A DNA stretch of 64,000 bases from Chryseobacterium capnotolerans (GTDB lineage Bacteria > Bacteroidota > Bacteroidia > Flavobacteriales > Weeksellaceae): positions 129,001-193,000 of the forward strand of contig NZ_CP065589.1 in assembly GCF_021278965.1 (NCBI RefSeq), written 5' to 3'. A program made the translations under genes and the position numbers. The first letter of the stretch is position 1; every line of letters begins with the position of its first letter. The notes below the pieces were generated by a model. That model did not search any database. It was not told where the DNA came from and saw nothing but the letters and a program-made list of their open reading frames with translations. Positions 25,967 through 36,703 of the stretch are shown piece by piece.

Positions 25967-27619
25967 ATGAAAGATATAATGAATATGAATGTAAAGAAGA
26001 TTGCTTTTGGAGCAGCCGTGGTATTTTTTACCGGTTTTGCCACTGCACAGACATTGCAGGATGGTATTAACAGTATAGACAGTGATAAATTTGCTCAGGC
26101 AAAAACAAACTTCACTGATATGATCGCTAAAGAGCCTACCGCTGAGAACTACTTCTATTTAGGAAATACCTTCCTGAAGCAAGGAGAGCCTGATTATGCA
26201 AAGGCTACTGAAAACTTTAATAAAGGTTTAGCTGCTGATGCTAAAAGCTTTGTTAACAAAATCGGTTTAGCTACCGTAAAATTAGGAAAAGGCGATAAAA
26301 GCGCTGTTGCAGAAATTCAGAAAATAGTAACCGATTCTAAAGAAAAAGATGCTGAAGTATTATTCAGAGCAGCAGAAGCGTTAACTTTATTTGAAAAGAA
26401 CAGTTCTCCGGACCTTGCCATTCAGTACCTGACTAAGGCGATTGAAAAAGCTGAGAAGAAAGGAGTTCCTGCACATTACTATTATACATTAGGAGATGCC
26501 TACAGATTAAAAAGATCTCCGGGTGAAGCAATGTCCGCTTATGACAAAGCATTACCTTTAGCTAAAAATAAAGCTTCCGTTTATACAAGAATGGCTACTT
26601 TATGGATGGCTGCACAAATTTGGCAGAAAGCGAAAGAAAGTGTTGATAAAGCTATCGCTGTAGACCCTACTTATGCCCCTGCATACAAAGCATTAGCTGG
26701 ATACGATATCAGATACCAGCAAAATGCTAAGGCTACACAAGACCTTATCAATTATACAAAATATGCTGACGAAGATCCCTATACTCAATTGGAGATTTCA
26801 AAATTATACTTCACTAATGAAGACTACGCAAACTCTAAAACAGTATTAGATAAGATCTTTGATAAAATTGAAGATCCTATTAAGTTCAAGTTAAGAGCTT
26901 ACCAGGAGTACGCAGATAAAAACTATGCAGGTGCTAAACAAAACATGGATACTTTTGTTTCTCAAGCTGAAAAAACAAGAGTATTGCCAGCTGACGAAGG
27001 TCTACAAGGACTTATCGCTGCCGGATTAGCAAAAGATGAGAAAGATGCTGCTAAAAAATCTGCTTTAACTGCGGAATCTCAGCAAAAAATTGCTATTGCT
27101 AAAGCTGCGAAAGACGAAACAATGAAGTGGGATTTAGAATTGGCAAATATCGCTGGAGGTGGTGGTGCTTCTCAGGCCGATGTTGATAAAGGACCTACAA
27201 ACCCGGCAATCGAAGCATTGAAGAAGCAAGTAGCTGCTAATAGCCAGGATTCTGATGCTTTATTCAAATTAGCCACTGCTTATCAGGATGCTAAAAACTG
27301 GAGTGGAGCAATTCTTACATGGCAGAAAATGTCAGCACTTCTTCCTGATTGGGCTCCAGCTTATTACAGCCAGGGATATTCTTACCAACAGGCAGGTAAT
27401 AATGACGCGGCGAAGATTGCTTACGAAAAATTCATCAGCACTGTAAAACCTGCTGATCAGGAAGCTAATAAGCAGACCCTTGCTTACGCTTATTTTGCAG
27501 TAGCTTACATGAGCAAAGATTCTGATATTGCAAAAGCAAAAGATTATGTTGCTAAATCTTTACAGCTAGATCCTACTTATCAGGATGCTGTAAAATTAAA
27601 TGCAGAGATCAACAAATAA
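25967..27619 (+). CDS. Tetratricopeptide repeat protein, secreted
   Basis: The N-terminus has a signal peptide (VKKIAFGAAVVFFTGFATAQ), preceded by alternative ATGs at 25967, 25979 and 25985; the first is chosen without firm evidence. The approximately 550 residues contain many TPR units, for example AENYFYLGNTFLKQGEPDYA, HYYYTLGDAYRLKRSPGEAM, APAYKALAGYDIRYQQ and DALFKLATAYQDAKNWSGAI. It probably acts as a periplasmic protein-protein scaffold. It is the last gene of the Ton/PstS cluster and has its own terminator. Confidence 0.9.
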   Translation: MKDIMNMNVKKIAFGAAVVFFTGFATAQTLQDGINSIDSDKFAQAKTNFTDMIAKEPTAENYFYLGNTFLKQGEPDYAKATENFNKGLAADAKSFVNKIGLATVKLGKGDKSAVAEIQKIVTDSKEKDAEVLFRAAEALTLFEKNSSPDLAIQYLTKAIEKAEKKGVPAHYYYTLGDAYRLKRSPGEAMSAYDKALPLAKNKASVYTRMATLWMAAQIWQKAKESVDKAIAVDPTYAPAYKALAGYDIRYQQNAKATQDLINYTKYADEDPYTQLEISKLYFTNEDYANSKTVLDKIFDKIEDPIKFKLRAYQEYADKNYAGAKQNMDTFVSQAEKTRVLPADEGLQGLIAAGLAKDEKDAAKKSALTAESQQKIAIAKAAKDETMKWDLELANIAGGGGASQADVDKGPTNPAIEALKKQVAANSQDSDALFKLATAYQDAKNWSGAILTWQKMSALLPDWAPAYYSQGYSYQQAGNNDAAKIAYEKFISTVKPADQEANKQTLAYAYFAVAYMSKDSDIAKAKDYVAKSLQLDPTYQDAVKLNAEINK

Positions 27620-27645
27620 TTTAAAATTTAAATTATAGATATAAG

Positions 27646-27682
27646 AACTTCCCATTCGTAATGTTTGGGAAGTTTTTATTTT
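27646..27682 (+). terminator. Terminator of the TPR gene
   Basis: AACTTCCCA and TGGGAAGTT form a 9-bp stem with an 11-nt loop, followed by TTTTATTTT, between the TPR gene and bshB1. Confidence 0.75.
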
Positions 27683-27700
27683 AAACTTATCTTTGATATT

Positions 27701-28420
27701 ATGAAAACAGATATACTTGCTTTTGGTGCACATCCTGATGATGTAGAATTAGGATGTGGAGGAACAATTGCTAAATTGGTTTCTGAAGGAAAAAAATGTG
27801 TTGTCGTAGATCTTACCAGGGGAGAACTCGGGACAAGAGGTACAGATGAAACAAGAAAAGCTGAAGCGGCAGATGCTGCCAAAATTCTTGGACTCTCCGC
27901 AAGAGAGAATCTGGGAATGAAAGATGGCTTTTTGGTGAATTCCGAAGAATACCAAATGAGGATTGTAAAAATGATTCGCAAATACAGGCCAGAAATCGTT
28001 TTAGCCAATGCTATTGATGATAGACATCCAGACCATGCAAAAGGAGCGAAATTAGTGTCGGATGCGTGCTTTTTGTCCGGGCTGAGAAAAATTGAGACTG
28101 TAATAGACGGGGAAGCTCAGGAAGTGTGGAGGCCTAAGCATGTTTTTCATTATATCCAATGGAAAGATATTAAACCGGAGTTCGTTATTGACATTTCAGA
28201 GTTTCTTGATAAAAAGATTGCATCATGTATGGCTTACAAAACCCAATTTTATGATCCTACTTCTAAGGAACCTGAGACTCCAATTACTACAAAAGACTTC
28301 TTTGAGAGTTTAACTTACCGTGCACAGGATTTAGGGCGGTTATCGGGAGTTACTTACGCTGAGGGCTTTACGTCAGAAAGATTAATTTCTTTGAAAAATT
28401 TTGATGGAATTGTTTGGTAG
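27701..28420 (+). CDS. bshB1: Bacillithiol biosynthesis deacetylase BshB1
   Basis: I chose the ATG at 27701, because the upstream codons of the open frame lie inside the preceding terminator. The 239-residue protein starts MKTDILAFGAHPDDVELGCGG, with the zinc motif AHPDD of the LmbE/PIG-L family. Other motifs include DLTRGELGTRGT and the second metal site region DRHPDHAKGA. BshB1 deacetylates GlcNAc-malate during synthesis of the thiol bacillithiol, used by Firmicutes and many Bacteroidota. No bshA or bshC lies in the window. Confidence 0.9.
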   Translation: MKTDILAFGAHPDDVELGCGGTIAKLVSEGKKCVVVDLTRGELGTRGTDETRKAEAADAAKILGLSARENLGMKDGFLVNSEEYQMRIVKMIRKYRPEIVLANAIDDRHPDHAKGAKLVSDACFLSGLRKIETVIDGEAQEVWRPKHVFHYIQWKDIKPEFVIDISEFLDKKIASCMAYKTQFYDPTSKEPETPITTKDFFESLTYRAQDLGRLSGVTYAEGFTSERLISLKNFDGIVW

Positions 28421-28443
28421 TTGAGAAATTTGTCCTATATTTG
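28413..28443 (+). promoter_or_regulatory. Consensus Bacteroidota promoter of tRNA-His
   Basis: TTTG (28413-28416), exactly 19 bp, then TATATTTG (28436-28443): a full match to the -33/-7 consensus TTTG-N19-TAnnTTTG. It lies 12 bp upstream of the tRNA. The -33 element overlaps the end of bshB1. Confidence 0.75.
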
Positions 28444-28455
28444 CACTCAGAAAAC

Positions 28456-28530
<75 letters not shown>

Positions 28531-28535
28531 CAAAG

Positions 28536-28570
28536 AAAGTACACTTTTTGAAAGTGTACTTTTTTATTTT
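28536..28570. terminator. Terminator after tRNA-His
   Basis: AAAGTACACTTT and AAAGTGTACTTT form a 12-bp stem with a TTG loop and a following T run. The A-rich left flank lets it also serve the convergent minus-strand frame. Confidence 0.8.
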
Positions 28571-28842
28571 GTATCTGTTTTGATGGTGAAATAATATCCT
28601 TTTTTTATCTTTTTCACAGAAGCTTTTTCCCTCTGCTTACTCATACACCCTACGTCAGTGCCTAAAAATGGTGTTGCTTTTTGCGATCTAACCGTTTTAT
28701 CAGGGTTAATTTCATAAGTAATAGCATTAATTTCTTTTTTCATCTTATTACGATTCAACTGCAAAGCAAAACTCCCGTTTGGCCATTTACTTTTTATTCC
28801 TATCTCATTTTCAAAACCTTGATATTCGTCATGAAATCTCAA
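28564..28842 (-). CDS. Hypothetical protein or gene fragment (up to 92 aa)
   Basis: The frame looks protein-coding (EYQGFENEIGIKSKWPNGSF, then MKKEINAITYEINPDKTVRS, ending YYFTIKTDTK) but has only a TTG near its 5' end, with an in-frame stop a few codons further up. Either it uses the TTG, starts at the internal ATG of MKKEIN, or is a truncated or frameshifted gene. An added T near 28840 would join it to a GTG-started frame reading KFKTLIVSN. No family recognised. It converges on tRNA-His. Confidence 0.4.
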   Translation of the reverse strand: MRFHDEYQGFENEIGIKSKWPNGSFALQLNRNKMKKEINAITYEINPDKTVRSQKATPFLGTDVGCMSKQREKASVKKIKKGYYFTIKTDTK

Positions 28843-28897
28843 TTTGATACAATAAGGGTTTTAAATTTCACTATATTTAAACACACTAAGTTCAAAT

Positions 28898-29332
28898 ATG
28901 GAAATAAAAGTCACTGTAAAGCAGTTGGGCAGGAAACATCCTGTTCTTTCGGAACAAATAATAGAAATCGATTATGAAGACTCCAATATTTCATTAGAAA
29001 ATTTACTAAGGCTCATCGTTCAGCAGCAGGTAGCGGAGTTTAATGCTCAATCATTTGAACTTGAAGACGAAGATGATACCAAAATTCCCACAGACAATTA
29101 TCTGAACATTCTTACGGATACGGGTAAGGTTGGTTTTGGAAGTATTTATAATCTTAAAAAAGCAGATGTACAAAAAGCTCAGGATAATGCAATTCAGGCA
29201 TTTGAAGACGGGATGTTTGCTGTATTTTACAATGATGAACAACTTGAAAAACTTAACCAAGCTATCGATTTGAATCTACAACACCCATTTACCTTTATCA
29301 GACTTGCATTTTTGGCAGGAAGTTATTGGTAG
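28898..29332 (+). CDS. Hypothetical protein paired with the DUF4132 gene (144 aa)
   Basis: A soluble acidic protein with no signal peptide. The first 50 residues (MEIKVTVKQLGRKHPVL, then IIEIDYEDSNISLENLLRLI) alternate two beta strands and a helix in the way of a beta-grasp/ubiquitin-like fold; this is only a visual impression. The C-terminal half is helical and ends FLAGSYW, with no Gly-Gly tail. It lies 26 bp upstream of the DUF4132 gene on the same strand, so the two form a cassette. Function unknown. Confidence 0.75.
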   Translation: MEIKVTVKQLGRKHPVLSEQIIEIDYEDSNISLENLLRLIVQQQVAEFNAQSFELEDEDDTKIPTDNYLNILTDTGKVGFGSIYNLKKADVQKAQDNAIQAFEDGMFAVFYNDEQLEKLNQAIDLNLQHPFTFIRLAFLAGSYW

Positions 29333-29358
29333 TCAAACTATATTAATAAACAAGATAC

Positions 29359-32300
29359 ATGGAAATCACAAAAAAATTAGAATCGAAAAAAACTTGTTAA
29401 AAACTTTTATGAAAAGCAGAGGAAAGACCTGTTAGAACATTCTGAACAAGGAGTTCCTTCTTCGCTCTTTCCAGGCAGACCTATCCTTACAAAAGAAGTA
29501 GCAGAGCTAGGTAAATTGCTGAAAGGTAAGCCTAATTATTTTGAAAGAGTAAACTTAGGTTCAAAAGACGCTGAAAAACTTAAAGAATATATCAAAACTG
29601 ATATTTGGGAAGATCCGAATTATTATGATTTATTGGTTTATTTCTTTGGGGAGAATGCTGAGCTGGTAAAATATGTATGGAATAAAATGCCTTATAAAAT
29701 GTATCAGAGCAGTTATTTCAGACGTTCGTTCCGGGCACCTCACCGTGAAGATTATACACTCCTCAATCAGGTTAACTTTATACGGGAACTGATGATGTTT
29801 CCTTGTATTTATTCTTATAATGGAGATCAGAATTTTGACTTGTCTTTAGAAGAACAAATTATTTATGATAATGAATTTACGCATAATTCAAGCCGTTTTT
29901 ATATTTGGTCTGCCGCAATAGATACTGGAAATACAGCTATTTATCAATTAATTGAAGATGTTATTTTTAATAAGCATCCAGAAGGAAAAGTTTCTCTGAA
30001 TATTATCAAAGCTTTACTCAATAGTGAGCAGAAGAAATGTTGGGAATTGGTAGAAAAGCTTTTACTGGCTGCTCAAAGGCAGGAAGGCTTACGGCAGACA
30101 ATCCTTGAAGCTTTGGATGAAACAAGCGTTGGGGCTTTGGAATATATGACGAATGTAATTATTGAGCAAAAACTTACCCGATTTTCATCTGTTGTAAGGG
30201 CTGTAGATACCTGGACCGGCTTAGGCTGGGAAGCAGAAAAAGAATCTGTAGTGAAAAGTATTTTGTCATTAGCGGATCATTACTTTAAAAATCCAACAGA
30301 AATTTCAACAGCGGTAAAAAGTAAGAACAATAACGAAGTCTATATGGCACTGTGGGTACAGGCGGTATGGGATGTTGAAAAAACAGTTCCTTATCTGCAT
30401 GAGCTATTTGATAAAGGTGATACGGAAAAGAAATGCCTGGCTATTAAATTTGCCACAGAAACAGCTGACCCCTACATTCAGATGCCTTTGTATTATAAAG
30501 CTGTATTGAATGGTAACTTAGAAGTACTGGCTTTTGCTGGTGACCCTATGTCAACACTACTGAGTGCTAATACAGAAACGAAATTTTTTATCAATAGTGG
30601 AGATTATCCGGACTTCTTTGAAAAACTTCATGAGCTGACTCAAAAAATTGAGATTAAGGAAAAGAAATTTGAAGCAAAGGTATTCTCATGGCTGAATGTT
30701 ACTTTCAAAAAAAGTGATCTGTATGCTTCCATGTTTTATTTGGTAGGAGAGGATAGTGATAAGCTGGATCTGCTACTTTCTTATTTTGACCAATTTGACC
30801 TTTCACTACGTGAATTATTGACCCGGAATATATTACGTGAGTTTTACTGTTACTCCCTGTCGTATGCAACAGGAAAAAAGAAACTGAAAGTAACAGCTTT
30901 CCAAAAAGAATTTGCTTTTAAAATTTTAAAAGACAGAGGAGAGGCACTGGTAGCCTCCGGAATTAATGTATTGCTGCAAGACCCTTTAAGCAAAGAAGAA
31001 ATCATGGCTTTCTTTGACTTATTTAAAAGAAAAGGTGGAGTACTTCGTAAAAAGCTTATAGAATTAGTTCTTCAGCAGGAAGATGGTGTCATTTCTCCAT
31101 TAGTCGATGAATTGATGGTTAAAGGAGATCTGGAGCAACGTGCAGCATCTCTGGACATTATGCTTCAGCTTCAAAATGAAAAAAGAGTATCTGCTCAGAT
31201 TACCAATTGGACCAAACAATATACTGAAAGACCAAAAATAACAGAAAGAGAGCAAGGGTTATTGGATCAGATCAACCCATCCGGCGATCAGACCATTCTT
31301 TCTGAAGATAATGGATATGGTTTTTATAGTCCTGGTGTGATATCAAAGTTTGCTTTGCCAAAAGTAGAATCAAACTCAATATATGCACAGGCTGTTAAAA
31401 AAGATAAATATGGGTTTACAAAACCTATGGATGAGATAAAAGCGGAAATAAAGAAGCTTAATGATTTATTTCTTCAATATAAAGATCATGAATATGAATC
31501 TGATGAATGGGATGGCTCTGTAACAACTTTGCTGATGGGAAATACTTTCCGTCAAATTAAAAGGAATACAGAGGGGTTTACTTTGGAGCAAATGGCGCAA
31601 AATTATCCTTTGCATGAGGTCTGGGAACAATGGTATCTGGATTCAGGATTACAGCCTAGAGATCTATTTTTATTGACATTGGCTGAGAGTTGTGACAGAA
31701 AAATTTTCAGAGATTTTATGGAGAATTATGTATTCTACTACAAAGATCTTTTAATAAATCCTCTGAAAGGAAGATATGCATGGGAAAATCCAATCATCAT
31801 GATTCTGCAGTCGTTAAGGGATAAATTCGTATTTGAAGAGCGTATAGATTTTGCATTAGATGCTACCAGTACAATTTTTGCTAACCTTCCTGAAAATGTT
31901 ATCAGCTATAAAGGAAAAGACAGTAATGATTATTACTACCAGGACCAGGGAAATGGCTGGCAGAAACTGGATTTTTTCATGCCTTTCTTATGGGCTGTTC
32001 CAAAAACAAATCTTACCGATGAACAACATACCAAGCAATGGAATTTATACCGATGGATGCAGTATAATGGTTTGAAAGAAAATATTAAAAAATCTGTTCC
32101 TGATTTTTATTTTTTCTGTAAAGCATATGAATTAAAACTCATCACAAAAGAAGAACTGTATGAAGGGATTCTGACCGCTGATTCAGCAATAAGAGAACTT
32201 ACTACGGTGAAAACTAATTATTACAATAAAGAAAAATATCTTGAACAGTTTCCTTTCCTGAAACCTATGATTGTGGAAATTCAGGATAAATTCCTTGACA

Positions 32301-34405
32301 TAGAACTTATAAGGGGAGATGCTAATACTGCTGTATCTCATTTTGTACAGGATTTTCAGACAATATATGGAGCCCAGCGTTTTGCACAGATTCTGAAAGG
32401 ACTTGGTAAATCAGGTTTATATGCCAATTATATTTATAGCTATGGTAATCAAAGTATGACCAAGCAAAAGCTATTCTCTAAATTAATTTCCGAATGTTAT
32501 CCATTAGAAAGTGATACACAGAAGGGATTTAATGAAATCATGAAGAAAGAAAAAATTTCTGAGCTTCGTTTGATTCAGGCTGCAGTGTATGCACCGCAAT
32601 GGCAGTCACTTGTTAGTAGCTATTTGGGGTGGAAGGGCTTGGATTCCGCGATTTGGTGGATGCATGCCCATACGAAAACCGGAGCGTATGAAGAACAGAA
32701 TGCTAAACTGGAAAGTGAGGTTGCCAAATATTCATCAGTCGATATTCAAGAATTTAAAGATGGAGCAGTAGATAAAGATTGGTTTACAAAAGCCTATAAA
32801 GAATTAGGTAAAGCCCGTTGGGAGATGTTATATGAGTCTGCAAAATACATTTCAGACGGAAACGGACACCGAAGAGCAAGGTTGTATTCTGATACCTTAT
32901 CCGGAAGCTTAAAAATCAAGGAAGTAACAGCTAAAGTAAAAGACAAGCGTGATCAGGATTATCTTCGTGTCTATGGGCTTGTTCCTTTGAGCAAAACAAA
33001 TCCGGAAAAGGATGTATTGAGCAGATACGAATACATTCAGCAATTCAAAAAAGAGAGTAAAGAGTTTGGTTCTATGAAGCAGTCGAGTGAAGCTTTAGCA
33101 ATTCGTGTGGCTCTTGAAAACCTGGCAAGAAATGCAGGGTATCCTGATCCGATAAGATTGACATGGGCTATGGAAACCAAGCAGATTCAATTGCTTTTAT
33201 CAAAAGAAACTCAAGTGACCATTGATGGTGTGACTGTAGGTTTGATTATAGAGGATAATGGAAAAGCGGAACTGGTTGTATTCAGGGATGATAAACAGCT
33301 GAAATCTATTCCGCCGAAAATTAAGAAAGATAAATCCATTGTGGAACTAACCAACAATCGGAAGGCCATGCGGGAACAATGGACCCGCTCCAGAAAAGGG
33401 TTAGAAGAAGCTATGATAAGAGGTGATGAATTTTTCTTAAAAGAAATTAAAACTCTTTTTGAACATCCAATTATTGTTAAACATTTAGAGAAGCTAGTAT
33501 TTATTTCCAACGATGATAAAATAGGTTTCTACCATGATGGAATTCTTGTTAATGCTCATGGCGAGATCCAGAAATTAAATGAAGAAAATACTTTACGTAT
33601 TGCACATTGTATAGACCTTCATGAACATTCTGTATGGAGTGATTATCAGCATTATTGCTTTAAAGAAAAGCTTATTCAGCCGTTCAAGCAGATCTTCAGA
33701 GAATTGTATGTTCCGACTCCTGATGAATTGAAGGAAAAATCTATTTCCCGCAGATATGCAGGACATCAGATTCAGCCTAAGCAAACATTGGCATTGCTAA
33801 AAACAAGAGGCTGGAAGGTAGATTATGAGGAGGGATTGCAGAAAGTGTATCATAAAGAAGGGTTCCAGGTGAAGCTGTATGCCATGGCAGACTGGTTTTC
33901 TCCGGCAGATATAGAAAGTCCGACTCTGGAAACGATAGAATTCCATTCATTAAAGGATTATAAGAATATTCCTTTTGAAGAAATTAATCCAAGATTATTC
34001 TCTGAGGTAATGCGGGATGTAGATCTGGTGGTTTCCGTGGCCCATGTAGGCGGAGTAGACCCTGAAGCCAGTCATTCATCTATTGAAATGAGAGCCGTGC
34101 TGATGAGAGAGACAGCCCGTTTATTTAAACTGGATAATGTCAGAATTGAAGGAGCTCATGTATTAATAAAAGGGAAGATGGCAGAATACAGTGTGCATTT
34201 AGGAAGTGCTGTTGTACATCAGACTCCAGGACTGTATTTATCTATACTTCCGGTTCATTCTCAGCATCGAGGACGATTATTCCTACCTTTTGCAGATGAT
34301 GATCCGAAATCAGCAGAAGTATTGTCTAAAGTATTATTACTTGCTAAGGACAATGAAATTCAGGATCCAACTATATTGTCGCAGATCAAGCGAGAGTATG
34401 TATAA
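29359..34405 (+). CDS. Very large DUF4132 domain protein, frameshifted near its start
   Basis: The ATG at 29359 gives MEITKKLESKK and then a stop just after an A7 tract (29386-29392). Removing one A joins it to LVKNFYEKQRKDLLEHSEQG and the long frame, giving about 1,681 residues. The unbroken part runs from at least 29516. The protein is soluble, with long helical repeat-like stretches, and ends with the DUF4132 region (YAGHQIQPKQTLALLKTRGW, AMADWFSPADIES, VVSVAHVGGVDPEASHSS, HRGRLFLPFADDDPKSAEVL). Relatives include the E. coli MolR/YehI group, which sits beside MoxR ATPase and VWA genes; none is present here. The role is unknown. A terminator follows. Confidence 0.85.
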
Positions 34406-34410
34406 AATAG

Positions 34411-34443
34411 AAAGGTATGCTTCTCAAAGTGTACCTTTTATTT
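34411..34443 (+). terminator. Terminator of the DUF4132 cassette
   Basis: AAAGGTA and TACCTTT pair around a 14-nt loop that may pair internally, followed by TTATTTT, just after the stop. Confidence 0.55.
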
Positions 34444-34471
34444 TGCCATAAGCTAATTTCAGAGCATAAAA

Positions 34472-34496
34472 AAAAGCATCTTTTCCAGATGCTTGT
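34472..34496 (-). terminator. Terminator of the DUF3276 gene
   Basis: On the minus strand AAGCATCT-GGAAA-AGATGCTT is followed by a T run, about 20 bp after the stop at 34516. Confidence 0.75.
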
Positions 34497-34515
34497 GTTT
34501 TTAGATATTCTTTTT

Positions 34516-34851
34516 TTAAACTTCGTCGTCAGAATCTATTGTATAAGATCTGCTTTTGAAATCTTTGTCATGTTTTTCTGAAATTACATCCTCACCCTTT
34601 TCATTAATGATGAAATCTGTGGACTCATTAAACATCTCCTGAAAACTCTTAAAATCTTCCTTGTAAAGGTAAATTTTATGCTTCTCGAATGTAGCTTCCC
34701 CATTCTCTCCGAAATTTTTCTTACTCTCAGTGATGGTAAGATAATAATCTCCTGCTTTCGTCTCGCGCACATCAAAGAAATAAGTTCTTCTTCCTGCTTT
34801 TAACACCTTCGTGAAAATTTCATTTTCATGGCGTTCCTTGTATTCACTCAT
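34516..34851 (-). CDS. DUF3276 (PUR-alpha-like) nucleic-acid-binding protein
   Basis: The 111-residue protein matches the single-domain bacterial PUR proteins common in Bacteroidota. It opens MSEYKERHENEIFTKVLKAG, then has the beta strands RTYFFDVRETKAGDYYLTIT and a helix KEDFKSFQEMFNEST. Homologues bind single-stranded, purine-rich nucleic acid. The tail is acidic and charged. Monocistronic. Confidence 0.88.
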   Translation of the reverse strand: MSEYKERHENEIFTKVLKAGRRTYFFDVRETKAGDYYLTITESKKNFGENGEATFEKHKIYLYKEDFKSFQEMFNESTDFIINEKGEDVISEKHDKDFKSRSYTIDSDDEV

Positions 34852-34950
34852 TGTTAGATATTTTTTAATCTTGTTAAGAACAAATATAAAAGAATTCTTT
34901 TAATCACAAAATTTTTTTTATGATTTATTTAACAATTAGGAACGAAACAG

Positions 34951-36612
34951 CTATGCGGTTACAGAATTGGTAATTTCGGTGAGGTTGATAATTTGGTCTG
35001 CTTTTTGAGCGCTAGACTCTCTGTGTGTGATAATTATGGAGGTCGCATTACTGATTTTTCGGTCAATATTTTCAAGGATATTCTGCTCTGTTTCGGTGTC
35101 TAAAGCCGATAAAGAATCGTCAAAAATAATGATATTTGGGTCCTTAATCAGGGCTCTGGCAATGCAAATTCTTTGCTTTTGGCCTCCCGAAAGCATGACT
35201 CCGCGTTCACCAACAAGTGTTTTATATTGTTCCTTAAACTCAACAATATTTTTGTGGACATCTGCAATCTGAGCATACTCAATTACTTTCTCATGAGATG
35301 GATGATCAATGGCAAATCCGATATTATTTTCAATAGAATCAGAGAATAAATAGCTTTCCTGAGGAATGTACCCAATGAAGTTTCTATAGTTCTCGAGATT
35401 ATGTTCTTTAAGGTTTTTACCATCAATAAGGATTTCTCCTTCAGTAGGGTCGATCAGTCTGCATAAAAGAAGTGCTATAGTAGACTTTCCGCTTCCGGTT
35501 TTCCCCATAATGGCAAGGGATTCTCCGGCTTTGATTTTAAAACTTAAATTCTCCAGTGCTTTGATACCCGTATTGGGATAAACATACGATACATTTCTGA
35601 ACTCAATATCTCCTTTAATAGGATATGTCTCAAAGTTAGTACTGATGATCTCAGACCTTTTATCCATAAATTCATTGATCCTTTGCATAGAAGCTTCTGC
35701 TCTTTGATTTACAGACGTTACCCAGCCTACCATAGAAAATGGGAAGATCAGTGTATTAATGTACATGAAGAAATCAGCTATTTTACCGATGCTTAATTCT
35801 CCAGCAATATATTTTGTTCCTCCAATCCAGATAATGGCAACATTCAGTAAGCCGATTACAAACAGAATAATGGTGAAAAAATAAGCTTCTGTTTTGGCAA
35901 GGTCCAAAGCTTTATTCTGGTAATCAGTAACTTTTATTCCATAGTTTTTTTGAATATATTTTTCTCTTGCGAAAAATTTTACAACACGGATTCCTGAAAA
36001 ACTATCCTGTACAAAAGTTGAAATGGCAGACTGGCTTTTCTGCATTACCTTCGACTTTTTATTGATAATTGAACTCACCTTATAAATAGCAAATGATAAA
36101 ATAGGAAGAGGCAGCAAAGTCCATAAAGTCATGGATGCATCTGTCTTTATCATATAGATAGCAGTGATCAGTACAAGAACAATAAGGTTGGCCACATACA
36201 TTACTCCAGGACCAAGGTACATTCTTACCGCCACTACATCTTCACTTAATCGGTTCATTAAATCCCCAATAGTAGTCTGTTTATAGTCTGTTAAAGATAA
36301 ATCCTGATAATGTCTGTAGATCTTATTTTTAAGTTCGTACTCAATTCTTCTGGATGCCACAATGATGGTCTGCCGCATCATAAAAGTGAAGAATCCTGTT
36401 AAAAGTGAACAGCCTACAATAATTCCGACATAAATAAGTACCTGCTGATTGAAACCAAGATTTCCGCTTTTGGTAAGCTCATCTACGGATTTTCCTACAA
36501 ACTGAACTTTATATATATTGAAAAAATTACTGGCAATGATAAATAATACACCCCAAAACAATAGGATTCTGTGTTTCCAAAAATAGGGGTTTAAGGTTTT
36601 TAGCGCTTTCAT
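34951..36612 (-). CDS. ABC exporter half-transporter (permease-ATPase fusion)
   Basis: The 553-residue protein has a six-helix exporter membrane domain in residues 1-300 and a nucleotide-binding domain: Walker A GKTGSGKST, Q-loop in IGYIPQESYLFSD, signature LSGGQKQR, Walker B IIIFDDSLSALD and the H-loop SIIITHRESS. All catalytic residues are present. It resembles MsbA/MdlB-type lipid, peptide or drug exporters that work as dimers. It is slightly shorter than most MsbA-like proteins and substrate cannot be assigned. The preceding gene, on the opposite strand, is nusB. Confidence 0.93.
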   Translation of the reverse strand: MKALKTLNPYFWKHRILLFWGVLFIIASNFFNIYKVQFVGKSVDELTKSGNLGFNQQVLIYVGIIVGCSLLTGFFTFMMRQTIIVASRRIEYELKNKIYRHYQDLSLTDYKQTTIGDLMNRLSEDVVAVRMYLGPGVMYVANLIVLVLITAIYMIKTDASMTLWTLLPLPILSFAIYKVSSIINKKSKVMQKSQSAISTFVQDSFSGIRVVKFFAREKYIQKNYGIKVTDYQNKALDLAKTEAYFFTIILFVIGLLNVAIIWIGGTKYIAGELSIGKIADFFMYINTLIFPFSMVGWVTSVNQRAEASMQRINEFMDKRSEIISTNFETYPIKGDIEFRNVSYVYPNTGIKALENLSFKIKAGESLAIMGKTGSGKSTIALLLCRLIDPTEGEILIDGKNLKEHNLENYRNFIGYIPQESYLFSDSIENNIGFAIDHPSHEKVIEYAQIADVHKNIVEFKEQYKTLVGERGVMLSGGQKQRICIARALIKDPNIIIFDDSLSALDTETEQNILENIDRKISNATSIIITHRESSAQKADQIINLTEITNSVTA

Positions 36613-36673
36613 ATAGTTTTACAAAATTACAAAAATGTCATCAGACTACGAATCTCATCAATTTTAAATTTTG

Positions 36674-36681
36674 TATCTTTG
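36674..36681 (+). promoter_or_regulatory. -7 element upstream of nusB
   Basis: TATCTTTG fits TAnnTTTG and lies 22 bp before the nusB ATG. No TTTG is found 19 bp further up. Confidence 0.5.
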
Positions 36682-36703
36682 CACTCATTAAAAAGCTCTT
36701 TGA

